A DNA stretch of 20,388 nt from Immundisolibacter sp. (GCF_041601295.1 NZ_JBFIII010000053.1:1-20388); one strand, 5' to 3'; positions 8,280-15,402 are shown, counted from the first letter of the stretch. Notes: generated by a model from the sequence alone, not told the origin. A program made the numbers and translations.

Positions 8280-8308
8280 TTGCCCCTGGCTGGGGCACTG
8301 CTTACAAT
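8280..8308 (+). promoter_or_regulatory. Sigma70-type promoter for the hydrolase-Rieske pair
   Basis: TTGCCC at 8280-8285 and TACAAT at 8303-8308 are separated by exactly 17 bases, with transcription expected to start near 8315. This leaves a leader of about 43 bases before the ATG at 8358. The hexamers match consensus at 4 of 6 and 5 of 6 positions. It lies in the 95-bp gap between divergent fadE and the hydrolase gene. Confidence 0.55.
8281..8297. promoter_or_regulatory. 17-bp palindrome in the promoter spacer, possible operator
   Basis: TGCCCC-TGGCT-GGGGCA has perfect 6-bp arms. It fills the space between the -35 and -10 boxes of the rightward promoter and also overlaps the expected start region of a leftward fadE transcript. 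A bound regulator would block both directions. The binding protein is unknown and no regulator gene is adjacent. Confidence 0.35.
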
Positions 8309-8329
8309 CCGAACGATCGATAAGGCCAA
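8301..8329 (-). promoter_or_regulatory. Possible fadE promoter
   Basis: Read leftward, TTGGCC (8324-8329) and TGTAAG (8301-8306) are 17 bases apart. The start would be near 8294, about 30 bases before the fadE ATG. The -10 match is poor, so this is tentative. It overlaps the opposite promoter, so the two would compete. Confidence 0.28.
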
Positions 8330-8357
8330 TCACTGAACCGTCCTCCTGGAGTAAGTC

Positions 8358-8969
8358 ATGGCAATCAGCATCGACAAATCCAAAACCGCTCTCCTGGTTA
8401 TGGACGTACAAAACGACATCACGCATATCGACTCGCCCATGGCACGCCAGCTTGGGTTTGCACAGATGATCCAGCAGACCGGCATGCTGAACAACTTACG
8501 CCGTTTGATGGATGCCTGTCGCGCCAACGGCGTGCCGGTGGTGCATGTGCTGATCGATCTTGAAGGTGGTGTGCAGCCGCGTTGGCCGCATCGGGGCGGG
8601 TTCTTTGAGCTGGTGAGCGGCGGCAAAGTGTGTAAACGCGGCACCTGGGGCGGTGAGGCGGCCGAACTGGTAAAACCGCTGCCCGGCGAGGCGATCGTGT
8701 ACAAGTGCATCTTCAGCGCCTTTGTCAGTTCAGGCCTGCAGGAGCTGCTGGACGCGCAAGGCATTACCGATCTCATTCTGAGCGGGGTCAGCACCGACGC
8801 CGTCGTGGAATCCACCGCCTGGGATGCCAACGACCGCGGCTACAGCAATATCCTGGCCGAGAACTGCTGCATCGCCGGCAGCCAGGAGGCACACGACATC
8901 AGCGTGCAGCGCATGGCCGGGCGCTGCGACGTGGCCAAGGCCGACGAAATCATCGCTGCCCTGGCCTGA
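8358..8969 (+). CDS. Isochorismatase-fold hydrolase lacking the usual catalytic cysteine
   Basis: This 203-residue cytoplasmic protein belongs to the isochorismatase/cysteine-hydrolase superfamily, whose members include isochorismatase, nicotinamidase and N-carbamoyl amidohydrolases. Asp16 (LLVMDVQND) and Lys116 (IVYKCIFSAF), the conserved acid and lysine, are present. The nucleophile motif reads GVSTDAVVESTAWDA, where most family members have G-x-x-T-x-x-C-V. Val149 stands in the cysteine place, so amide hydrolysis by a thioester route is unlikely. Cysteine-free members such as the EntB and PhzD isochorismatases act by acid catalysis. TGGAGT at 8347-8352 sits 5 bases before the ATG. A Rieske oxygenase follows 81 bp downstream on the same strand, suggesting a shared degradative pathway, perhaps for a vinyl-ether or amide-bearing ring compound. 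The substrate is unknown. Confidence 0.88.
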   Translation: MAISIDKSKTALLVMDVQNDITHIDSPMARQLGFAQMIQQTGMLNNLRRLMDACRANGVPVVHVLIDLEGGVQPRWPHRGGFFELVSGGKVCKRGTWGGEAAELVKPLPGEAIVYKCIFSAFVSSGLQELLDAQGITDLILSGVSTDAVVESTAWDANDRGYSNILAENCCIAGSQEAHDISVQRMAGRCDVAKADEIIAALA

Positions 8970-9050
8970 CAACCTGTAACCAACTCACCAGCCCGTCTTC
9001 CTTCGCGCGAACTGGCGCGGATCAACCCGACACAACCCAGGAAAGACACT

Positions 9051-10388
9051 ATGGACCAGATCACTGACCGCAACGGCCTGAACCTGTCCGACCTCCTGGA
9101 TTGCGTGCGTGACGCCCCGGACGAGGGCCGCTTCGAGGTGGCGCGACGCATCTTTGCCGACCCGGCCATCTTCGAACTGGAGATGCGCAATATCTTCGAG
9201 TCGACCTGGGTCTACCTGGCGCACGAGAGCCAAATCCCGAACCCGCACGATTTTGTCGCCGCCCGCATCGGCCGCAAACCGGTGCTGGTCACCCGCGGCG
9301 AGGACGGGCGGGTCAACGCCTTCCTGAACAGCTGCTCGCACCGCGGGGCCGAGCTGACCAGCAGCAAGCGCGGCAACAAACGCACCCTGACCTGCCCGTA
9401 TCACGGTTGGGTATACGACAGCAGCGGCCGCTGCATGAACGTGGATGCCGAGTCACGCGGCGGCTACACGGACTACTTCGCCAGTCTGTCGCACGATCTG
9501 GCGCGGGTGAAGATTGGCGTATACCGGGGCTTCGTGTTCGGCAGCCTTAACGAGGCCGTGGAACCGATTGAACAGTACCTGGGCGGCTCCGCCGCGGTCA
9601 TCGATGCCATGGCCGACCAGTCCCCCGACGGGCTGGAGCTGGTCCGCGGCGGCATTCGATACACCTGCCGCGCCAACTGGAAGATGCAGCTGGAGAACAT
9701 CGACGGCTATCACTTCTTTCCGGTTCACACCAGCTACATCGGGCTGATCCTGGAGCGGCAAAAGAAAGCCACGAGCGCGATCAAGACCATCGACCCCACG
9801 CAGATGGCCAGCTTGCCGGGTGGCAGCTACCAGTTCGAGAACGGCCACAGCATGGACTGGGGCCTGATGCCCAACGGCGACGACCGCCCGCTGGGTTTCC
9901 AGCGCGAGCGCATCACGCGTGAATTCGGGCCGGACAAGGCGCGCTGGATGATCGATGCGGTGCGCAACCTGGTGGTGTTCCCGAACCTGCTGCTGATGGA
10001 CCAGTCCTCGTCCACGGTACGCATCGTGCATCCGCTGTCGGTCGATCAGACCCTGATCGAGGTGTACTGCGTGGCGCCCCGCGGCGAGCCCAAAGCGGCA
10101 CGCGAACGGCGGCTGCGACAGTTCGAGGACTTTCTGGGACCTGCGGGGCTCGCCACGCCGGACGATCAGGCGGTGATGGAGGCCTGCCAGCGCGGCTTCA
10201 TGGCCTCACACCGACCGTATCTGCAGGGCCATTTCCGGGGCATGACACACGTGACTGCCGGTGCCGATGACAACGCCCGGGGGATTGACCTTGCGCCGCA
10301 GTTCAGCGGCAGCGACATTGACGACGAGACTTTCACCCACACCCAGTACCGGCAGTGGCTGCGCCTGATGACTCAGCAAGGCGCCTGA
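9051..10388 (+). CDS. Rieske ring-hydroxylating oxygenase, alpha subunit (BenA/AntA-like)
   Basis: This 445-residue iron-sulfur, non-heme iron oxygenase component adds oxygen to an aromatic or related substrate. The Rieske [2Fe-2S] ligands are Cys95, His97, Cys115 and His118 (CSHRG then CPYHGW). The mononuclear iron site is ENIDGYHFFPVH with bridging Asp218 and ligands His221 and His226. The third ligand is probably Asp371 or Asp372 in the TPDDQAVMEACQRGF block, a spacing seen in benzoate and anthranilate dioxygenases. No beta subunit, ferredoxin or reductase is encoded in this window, so it must borrow electron-transfer partners or act as an alpha-only oxygenase. AGGAAAG 8-14 bases before the ATG is a good ribosome site. 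It is probably cotranscribed with the isochorismatase-fold hydrolase. The substrate cannot be assigned. Confidence 0.93.
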   Translation: MDQITDRNGLNLSDLLDCVRDAPDEGRFEVARRIFADPAIFELEMRNIFESTWVYLAHESQIPNPHDFVAARIGRKPVLVTRGEDGRVNAFLNSCSHRGAELTSSKRGNKRTLTCPYHGWVYDSSGRCMNVDAESRGGYTDYFASLSHDLARVKIGVYRGFVFGSLNEAVEPIEQYLGGSAAVIDAMADQSPDGLELVRGGIRYTCRANWKMQLENIDGYHFFPVHTSYIGLILERQKKATSAIKTIDPTQMASLPGGSYQFENGHSMDWGLMPNGDDRPLGFQRERITREFGPDKARWMIDAVRNLVVFPNLLLMDQSSSTVRIVHPLSVDQTLIEVYCVAPRGEPKAARERRLRQFEDFLGPAGLATPDDQAVMEACQRGFMASHRPYLQGHFRGMTHVTAGADDNARGIDLAPQFSGSDIDDETFTHTQYRQWLRLMTQQGA

Positions 10389-10497
10389 CGGTAAATCTTT
10401 AGCAGGAACGCAAGCACGGCCGGCGCGCCGCCTGCCACGCAAGACTCTGCACGATGGTCATCGGCCAGACGCATCGACAGCGCCGGCAGGGGCACGC

Positions 10498-11199
10498 TTA
10501 CCGTTGTGCTGTAACCGATGAACCGGTCTTGCCCGTCAGGCGTTGGTAGCGCTCGATATCGGCGCCAAACGTGGCGCGTATGGCCTCCTGCTCGCCCTGG
10601 ATCCGGCTGACGGCCTGCTCCTGTGCGATCAGGTCAGCCGCTGTCTTGGCCCGCGCATTGACCAGGGTTACCGGCGGTGCTCGGCCAGCGGCCTTGTGCT
10701 CGGCCAGGGTTGCATCCATCTGTTGCAAATTGCGCCGCAGATGTCCGATGGTGTTCTCGACCGCGCGCAATATCTGACTGTGGCTTTCCAGCTTGCTATC
10801 GCGCAGACGCCTGATGTCCGCGCTGCTGGCATAGGTCTGCAGCAGCATGCGGTCGTGGTTTTGCTGCGCTGCGAGCGTTTGCGCGCGCGCGTTTTCAGCC
10901 TCTTGTGCGGCGGCCTTGGCGGTCGCGTCCGCCTTGTCCCGCTGCGCCTGCTGGTTCAATTGTTCCGCGCTCAGCGCCGGCTCAACGCGATAACGCACCT
11001 TCAGCGTGTCGCGATCGAGTACCTCGTAGCCCGTCTGCGCATAGGCCGGCGGCAGACTGCTCGCCACGTGCATGCGACCGGCCTCGTCGCGAAAGCGGTA
11101 CAGGCTGCCACCGCCAGCGGCCAGTACGTCTGAGGCAGCGAAGCCCGCCAGCATCAGGCAGACCGCAAGCAACCGACGCCGACGATCAGGCAACGCCAT
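10498..11199 (-). CDS. DUF4124-domain envelope protein with coiled coil
   Basis: This is a 233-residue exported protein of unknown function. The start is ATG at 11199 (MALPDRRRRLLAVCLMLAG), which gives a clear signal peptide with cleavage near Ala24; the longer open frame upstream lies inside pyrE and looks like its shadow. The mature N-terminus SLYRFRDEAGRMHVASSLPP matches the DUF4124 domain, a short beta-structured module common at the N-terminus of proteobacterial periplasmic proteins. From about residue 75 to 220 the chain is rich in Ala, Gln, Glu and Arg and probably forms a long coiled coil. Its first 14 bases overlap the end of pyrE, so it is probably translationally coupled to that gene. 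Confidence 0.82.
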   Translation of the reverse strand: MALPDRRRRLLAVCLMLAGFAASDVLAAGGGSLYRFRDEAGRMHVASSLPPAYAQTGYEVLDRDTLKVRYRVEPALSAEQLNQQAQRDKADATAKAAAQEAENARAQTLAAQQNHDRMLLQTYASSADIRRLRDSKLESHSQILRAVENTIGHLRRNLQQMDATLAEHKAAGRAPPVTLVNARAKTAADLIAQEQAVSRIQGEQEAIRATFGADIERYQRLTGKTGSSVTAQR

Positions 11200-11830
11200 A
11201 CTGCGCCCGATAGGTCCGGATGGCCGCTGCTTGGGCAGCCATCCGCGTGTCGTTTTCAAGGTATTGCATGAGTTCATGGAGTCCTGCCACCGCAACCACC
11301 GGCACGCCATGGCGTGCCTGTACCTCGGCTACTGCCGAATGTTCACCCTGCCCGCGCTCCTGGCGGTCCAGCGCCACCAGTACCCCGGCCAGATGCGCGC
11401 CGGCGCTCTGGATCAACGCCGCCGAGTGCTGCACTGACAGCCCGGACGAGATCACGTCGTCCACGACCATCACCGCACCGGCCAGCGGCGCACCGACGAT
11501 GACGCCGCCCTCGCCGTGGTCCTTGGCTTCCTTGCGGTCAAAGGCGAAGGGCATGTCCAGATCCTGCTCGCCGGCCAACGCAATGGCGGTCGCCGCCACC
11601 AGAGGAATACCTTTGTAGGCAGGCCCGAACAACATATCGAACGGAACCGCCGCGCGCTTTAATGCCGCCGCGTAGTAGCCGCCCAGGCGGCGCAGGCGCT
11701 CGCCGCTGTTGAACAGGCCGGCGTTGAAAAAATACGGGCTTTTACGGCCTGACTTGAGGGTGAAGTCGCCAAATTTAAGCACGCCACTTTGGATGGCGAA
11801 GTCGAAGAACTCGCGCTGATAGACTTCCAC
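11186..11830 (-). CDS. pyrE: Orotate phosphoribosyltransferase
   Basis: PyrE converts orotate and PRPP to orotidine 5'-monophosphate in de novo pyrimidine synthesis. The 214 residues match the family's usual length. Seen are the N-terminal FGDFTLKSGRKSPYFFNAG block, GPAYKGIPL (69-77), the flexible catalytic loop FDRKEAKDHGEGG (97-109, Lys100 and Lys103), and the PRPP-binding signature VMVVDDVISSGLS (120-132) with Asp124-Asp125. The start is GTG at 11830 (MEVYQREFFDFA); a weak GGA precedes it. It is divergent from xth with 62 bp between, an arrangement shared with pyrE-crc/xth of pseudomonads. The DUF4124 gene overlaps its end by 14 bp. Confidence 0.96.
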   Translation of the reverse strand: MEVYQREFFDFAIQSGVLKFGDFTLKSGRKSPYFFNAGLFNSGERLRRLGGYYAAALKRAAVPFDMLFGPAYKGIPLVAATAIALAGEQDLDMPFAFDRKEAKDHGEGGVIVGAPLAGAVMVVDDVISSGLSVQHSAALIQSAGAHLAGVLVALDRQERGQGEHSAVAEVQARHGVPVVAVAGLHELMQYLENDTRMAAQAAAIRTYRAQYGVA

Positions 11831-11892
11831 GTCGTTTATCCAGGCCGATTGAAATTGATCGGTTCACACCGACAAAGCAGGGGAACACACCG

Positions 11893-12669
11893 CTGAAAAT
11901 CATCACCCTGAACCTGAACGGCATCCGCTCGGCGTGGCGCAAGGGCGTGGCCGATTTTCTGGCAGGCGAAAACGCCGACCTCGTGTGCATGCAGGAAACC
12001 AAGGCGCAGCGCCCGCAGTTCTCGGCCGAGATGTTAGCACCGGGCTCCTGCCAGGGCTTTTTTCATGACGCCATAAAGCCCGGTTATAGCGGCGTGGGTA
12101 TCTACACCCGGCGCACCCCAGACCGGGTCGTGGAAGGCCTGGGCTGGGCGGATTTCGACGCCGAAGGGCGCTGGTTGCAGGTGGACTTCGGGTGCTTGAG
12201 CGTGGTCTCGCTTTACTTGCCGTCGGGCTCCAGCAGCGAGGCGCGTCAGCAGGTGAAGTTCAGCGTCATGGAGCGCCTGACGCCATTGCTACGGCAGATG
12301 CGCAATGACGGCCGCGACTGGATCATCTGCGGCGATATCAACATCGCGCACAAGAACATCGACATCAAGAACTGGCGCGGCAACCAGAAAAACTCGGGAT
12401 TTCTACCCGAAGAGCGCGCCTGGCTGGATCTGCTGTTCGATGAATTGGGCTGGGTCGACGCCTTTCGCGCAGTCAACCAGGAACCGGATCAATACACCTG
12501 GTGGTCCAACCGCGGGCAGGCCTGGGCCAAGAACGTTGGCTGGCGCATCGACTACCAGATCCTGTCCCCCGGGCTGCGGGACTGTGTACGTTCGGCACGC
12601 ATCCACACCGCCGAGCGATTTTCAGACCATGCGCCGCTGATCATGGAATACGCGCTGCCACCGGCGTGA
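11893..12669 (+). CDS. xth: Exodeoxyribonuclease III (AP endonuclease), apparent CTG start
   Basis: This 258-residue EEP-family nuclease cleaves DNA at abasic sites and removes 3'-blocking groups in base-excision repair. Active residues are all visible: Asn8 (LNLNGIRSA), Glu35 (CMQETKAQ), Tyr108, Asp148 and Asn150 (ICGDINIAH), Asp220 (GWRIDYQILS), and Asp245-His246 (ERFSDHAPL). It is therefore a true nuclease rather than the catalytically dead Crc regulator of the same family. The family N-terminus (M)KIITLNLNGIRSA begins at CTG 11893, 8 bases after GGGGA (11880-11884). No ATG, GTG or TTG lies in frame between the upstream stop and that point. The next standard start, GTG at 11947, would delete Asn8. 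The gene overlaps alkB tail-to-tail by 29 bp. Confidence 0.93.
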   Translation: MKIITLNLNGIRSAWRKGVADFLAGENADLVCMQETKAQRPQFSAEMLAPGSCQGFFHDAIKPGYSGVGIYTRRTPDRVVEGLGWADFDAEGRWLQVDFGCLSVVSLYLPSGSSSEARQQVKFSVMERLTPLLRQMRNDGRDWIICGDINIAHKNIDIKNWRGNQKNSGFLPEERAWLDLLFDELGWVDAFRAVNQEPDQYTWWSNRGQAWAKNVGWRIDYQILSPGLRDCVRSARIHTAERFSDHAPLIMEYALPPA

Positions 12670-13234
12670 TCAAGCGAAAGGTCAGATTGATGCGCGGTCC
12701 GACCGGGCGGCGCGTCTTAGGCACACAGTGACGCCAATGGGTTTGCAGCCGCCCGGCCATGACCAGCAGCGAACCCGCTGCCAGCGGTATATCCACGGAG
12801 GCCAGGTCGGCGCGGCGTCGATGCTTGAGCACAAGACGCCGTGTATCGCCCAGGCTCAGCGAGGCAATCACCGGTTCGGGCCCCAGGCTCGCCTCATCGT
12901 CGCTGTGCCAACCCATGCTGTCGGCGCCGTCACGGTACAGGTTGACGAGCACGCTGTTGAAGCGGCAAGCGAGCGTGGCCTCGATGCGTTGGCGCAGGTC
13001 CTCCAGCGACGCGGTCCACGGCAGGGGGTCCAGCGCCTGGCCACTGTAGGCGTAGCGGGCATCGGCATCGCCGTACCAGGCGCACAGGCGCGGCGTCAGC
13101 CGCTCGCGACCAAACAGCCACAGACGGTGCTGTTGCCAGGCGAGAGCTTCGGTCAGATTCGTCAGCAAGTTGCCGGCATCGTCAACCGACAGAAACTGCG
13201 GCAGCTGATAAAGCATGCCGTCCGGCAGCGACAC
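12641..13234 (-). CDS. alkB: AlkB-family 2-oxoglutarate/Fe(II) DNA-repair dioxygenase
   Basis: This 197-residue oxygenase reverses alkylation of DNA bases by oxidative demethylation. It resembles the ALKBH2/ALKBH3 branch: PRLCAWYGD, YAYSG, PLPWTASLEDL, FNSVLVNLYRDG, DSMGWHSDDE, IASLSLGDTRRLVLKHR, GSLLVMAGRLQTHWRH and RINLTFR. Iron ligands are His110, Asp112 and His169, and Arg181/Arg187 bind 2-oxoglutarate. The start GTG at 13234 gives the full length. ATG at 13216 is possible, and neither has a strong ribosome site. It lies 35 bp downstream of a cell-wall hydrolase gene on the same strand and converges on xth, so two DNA-damage repair genes share their last 29 bases on opposite strands. The E. 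coli symbol is used for the family only. Confidence 0.9.
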   Translation of the reverse strand: MSLPDGMLYQLPQFLSVDDAGNLLTNLTEALAWQQHRLWLFGRERLTPRLCAWYGDADARYAYSGQALDPLPWTASLEDLRQRIEATLACRFNSVLVNLYRDGADSMGWHSDDEASLGPEPVIASLSLGDTRRLVLKHRRRADLASVDIPLAAGSLLVMAGRLQTHWRHCVPKTRRPVGPRINLTFRLITPVAARIP

Positions 13235-13269
13235 AGGAACACTGCCAGGCGGCAGGCGCGGCGTACCTG

Positions 13270-13758
13270 TCAGCGGTAGAAGACGTGCCCGCCGATGCGG
13301 GCAAGGCGGGTCAGGCGCTCAGCCCAGGTCGGCTCCCTGGCCTTGACCCGCAAAAAATACAGGGCGCCTTGCGTGGGGTCCTCCACCTGCCCGGCCAGTA
13401 CCTCACGCGCCACATCCTGGGACGACTCCCACATGCGGCCCGGCGCCGGCTTATCGCTACGCCCGTCGCACCACCAGCCGAACTGACACGGTCGCTGCTC
13501 GCCACCCTGTTGTACGACCTGGCACACCCCGCCGGGGAACTGGGCTTCGCGAGCCCGGTTGAGCACGACGTAGGCGACCGCCTCCTTGCCCTCGCGGGGT
13601 TCGCCACGGGCCTCGAAGTACACGGCAAGCGCCAGGCAACGCAGCGCATCGGGCGGCACTTCGCGGGCACCCGCGCGCGCGGGTGCTGGCAAGCCCAGCC
13701 CGGAAAACACCGTGACAAGCACCAAGGCAACCAGGGAAATTCGCTTTATTTTCATCAT
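13270..13758 (-). CDS. Cell wall hydrolase, SleB/CwlJ family
   Basis: This is a 162-residue exported protein with a signal peptide (MMKIKRISLVALVLVTVF, cleavage near ARA-GARE). The Hydrolase_2 domain follows: ALRCLALAVYFEARGEPREG with Glu49, the expected catalytic residue of SleB-type lytic enzymes, then AVAYVVLNRAREAQFPGGVC and CQFGWWCDG. Such proteins cut peptidoglycan in spore formers. In Gram-negative bacteria they probably remodel the wall, and their exact role is less known. Three ATG codons in a row (13761, 13758, 13755) could start it. GGAA at 13766-13769 best fits the second or third. A promoter with a short leader is visible just upstream. AlkB is encoded downstream and may be on the same transcript. 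Confidence 0.87.
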   Translation of the reverse strand: MMKIKRISLVALVLVTVFSGLGLPAPARAGAREVPPDALRCLALAVYFEARGEPREGKEAVAYVVLNRAREAQFPGGVCQVVQQGGEQRPCQFGWWCDGRSDKPAPGRMWESSQDVAREVLAGQVEDPTQGALYFLRVKAREPTWAERLTRLARIGGHVFYR

Positions 13759-13790
13759 CATCCCGTTCCAGACGGGCAAAACCGATGGCC

Positions 13791-13820
13791 TTTATACCCC
13801 GGCGAGACGGCCCCCGCCAA
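13791..13820 (-). promoter_or_regulatory. Sigma70-type promoter for the cell wall hydrolase
   Basis: Read leftward, TTGGCG (13815-13820) and TATAAA (13791-13796) are separated by 18 bases, with a start expected near 13784, about 25 bases before the ATG. The hexamers match consensus at 4 and 5 of 6 positions. The alkB gene downstream would also be read from here. Confidence 0.55.
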
Positions 13821-13857
13821 GCCCTTTGGCCGGGAATCGACCCACTCGTCAGGCGTC

Positions 13858-13886
13858 GGTCCGGCGTGAACGGCCTTCGCCGGACC
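13858..13886. terminator. Hairpin without T-run downstream of the acyl-CoA dehydrogenase gene
   Basis: Perfect 9-bp arms GGTCCGGCG (13858-13866) and CGCCGGACC (13878-13886) flank an 11-base loop, 50 bases past the stop of the leftward dehydrogenase gene. No T-run follows on either strand, so it may protect the 3' end or assist rho-dependent ending. The rest of the 13780-13935 gap holds only the promoter of the next gene. Confidence 0.4.
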
Positions 13887-13935
13887 CAGCTGGCGTGACT
13901 GGAATCCGACCCGCGCTCGGTCGATCTAGCACTAA

Positions 13936-15237
13936 CTAAAAGGCGCCGGACCGGCGAGGCGCATCATCTCCGAGCGGGGAGCGCCAACCGCCGCCGCGGG
14001 GCATGTCCCGAAAGGGCAGACCCTTGGGCGGCGGCTGTTCCTGTGGCAGACCCAGCAGGCGCTCGCCGATGATGGTGCGCTGAATCTCGTCGGTACCGCC
14101 GGCGATGCGCATGCAGGGGTTCTCCAGCAGCGCGGCCTGAAAAACGCCGTCCCAGGGCGCATCGGTACCTGCCAACATCGCCTCCGGCCCCATCAATTCC
14201 AGGCCGAAATTGGCCATCTCCTGCGACATACGGGCGAATTCCATCTTGACGATGGAGCCCTCGGGCCCGGGGATTCCACCCTGCGATACGGTGGTCAGCA
14301 CGCGGTAGCTCATATGTGTCAGCGCCTTGGCGCGCACGGCAAACGCGGCAAGGCGTTGGCGGACCGCGCCGTCTTGCAGCGCCGATCGACCGTTGCGCTC
14401 GCATTTCGCGGCCAGTTCCAACAGATGGCGTAACTGCGGGCCACCGAAGGCGCCGGACGAACCCCAGGCACCCACAAAGAAACGTTCGTACATCAGCGTG
14501 GTAAGGGCAACCCGCCAGCCGTCGTTGACCGCGCCGACGCGGTCGGCATCGGCCACCCGCAGGTCCTCGAAACGCACATGGCTGAAGTGCGAACCTCCGT
14601 TCGGGTGACGCACATCCAGCACGCTGACGCCCGGGGCACGCATATCCACTACAAAGCAGGTGAGGCCCTTGTGTTTGGGACCGTCCGGATCCGTGCGGGT
14701 GACCAGAAAGCCAAAATCGGCATACGCGCCGTCGGATATCCAGATTTTCTCGCCACGGATGCGCCAGGCGTCGCCTTCGCGCGTGGCAGCGCAGGCCAGT
14801 GCCGCGAAATCCGATCCGGCGCCTGGCTCACTGAACAGCTGGCACCAGGCGTACTCGCCGCGCAGGGTCGGCGGCAGCCAGCGCTGTTTTTGCTCCGGTG
14901 TTCCATGCGACAGCAGGGTGTAGCCCACGTGCCCCTGTCCCATCAGCAGCACCGCCGGGGGCGTCACCACGCGGCGCTCCTCCTGGTTCCAGATGATCTG
15001 CTGCATGATCGTGCCACCACGACCGCCGTACTCCGGTGGCCAGAACACGCCTGCCCAGCCAGCATCGAACTTGCGCCGCTGCCAGGCGCGGGCGGCCTGC
15101 ATCTGCTCGGCACTTGGCCAGTGTTCGAACACACCGGGCTCGACCTGGGCCGGATCGCGCGGCGTGGCGTTGGCGGTCAACCAGGCGCGCGCCTGATCAC
15201 GAAACGCGGCTTCTTCGGGGCTGTCTCGAAAATCCAT
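13936..15237 (-). CDS. Acyl-CoA dehydrogenase family protein (433 aa)
   Basis: This is a flavoprotein dehydrogenase of an acyl-CoA, with the full three-domain ACAD fold. It shows an N-terminal helical domain (PPEYGGRGGT, 67-76), the FAD/substrate loop FSEPGAGSDFA (135-145), the beta domain GEKIWISDGAYADFGFLVTR, and the C-terminal FAD contact IAGGTDEIQRTIIGERL. The LMYERFF segment around Glu251 is where dehydrogenases of the isovaleryl-like and FadE26-like type carry their base; this assignment is tentative. The length and these motifs resemble actinobacterial FadE17/FadE26-type proteins used for branched or sterol side chains. GGGAAG precedes the ATG by 6 bases. A shorter ACAD-like gene lies 165 bp upstream on the same strand and could be its partner subunit. 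Confidence 0.93.
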   Translation of the reverse strand: MDFRDSPEEAAFRDQARAWLTANATPRDPAQVEPGVFEHWPSAEQMQAARAWQRRKFDAGWAGVFWPPEYGGRGGTIMQQIIWNQEERRVVTPPAVLLMGQGHVGYTLLSHGTPEQKQRWLPPTLRGEYAWCQLFSEPGAGSDFAALACAATREGDAWRIRGEKIWISDGAYADFGFLVTRTDPDGPKHKGLTCFVVDMRAPGVSVLDVRHPNGGSHFSHVRFEDLRVADADRVGAVNDGWRVALTTLMYERFFVGAWGSSGAFGGPQLRHLLELAAKCERNGRSALQDGAVRQRLAAFAVRAKALTHMSYRVLTTVSQGGIPGPEGSIVKMEFARMSQEMANFGLELMGPEAMLAGTDAPWDGVFQAALLENPCMRIAGGTDEIQRTIIGERLLGLPQEQPPPKGLPFRDMPRGGGWRSPLGDDAPRRSGAF

Positions 15238-15364
15238 GTTTTGCTTCCCGGAAATGTCCCATCAACCCGGTCGGTTCTGCGGCACACGGATGGGCCACCG
15301 TCTTCAGACCCGGGCAAGGCGTCAAGGATGAAGGAGTTCGAAAATCACACGCGTCGGGCTCCGT

Positions 15365-15398
15365 GGCCTGAGAAGTCCAGGATGGACCGATTCAGGCC
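15365..15398 (-). other. Nested stem-loop just after the stop of the 353-aa dehydrogenase gene
   Basis: GGCCTGA (15365-15371) pairs with TCAGGCC (15392-15398), and inside it GTCCA (15375-15379) pairs with TGGAC (15383-15387). In the leftward transcript it begins 4 bases after the TGA at 15403. No T-run follows. It could stabilise the upstream message end or weaken read-through into the next dehydrogenase gene. The remaining 15238-15364 spacer shows only the ribosome site of that gene. Confidence 0.4.
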
Positions 15399-15402
15399 TC
15401 GA

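Noticed and set aside
10389..10497. Terminator for the Rieske gene in the gap before the DUF4124 gene
   Set aside because: There are GC-rich words such as CGGCGCGCCG but no stem followed by a T-run, so no terminator can be supported.
11831..11892. Divergent promoters between pyrE and xth
   Set aside because: Candidate hexamers (TTGTCG/TTCAAT leftward, TTGAAA/ACAAAG rightward) match poorly; a promoter must exist here but its position cannot be supported.
13820..13925. Possible tRNA suggested by GGGTCGATTCCC on the minus strand and nearby stem-loops
   Set aside because: The T-loop lacks TTC, and no acceptor stem, anticodon arm or CCA-compatible end can be paired at the right spacing.
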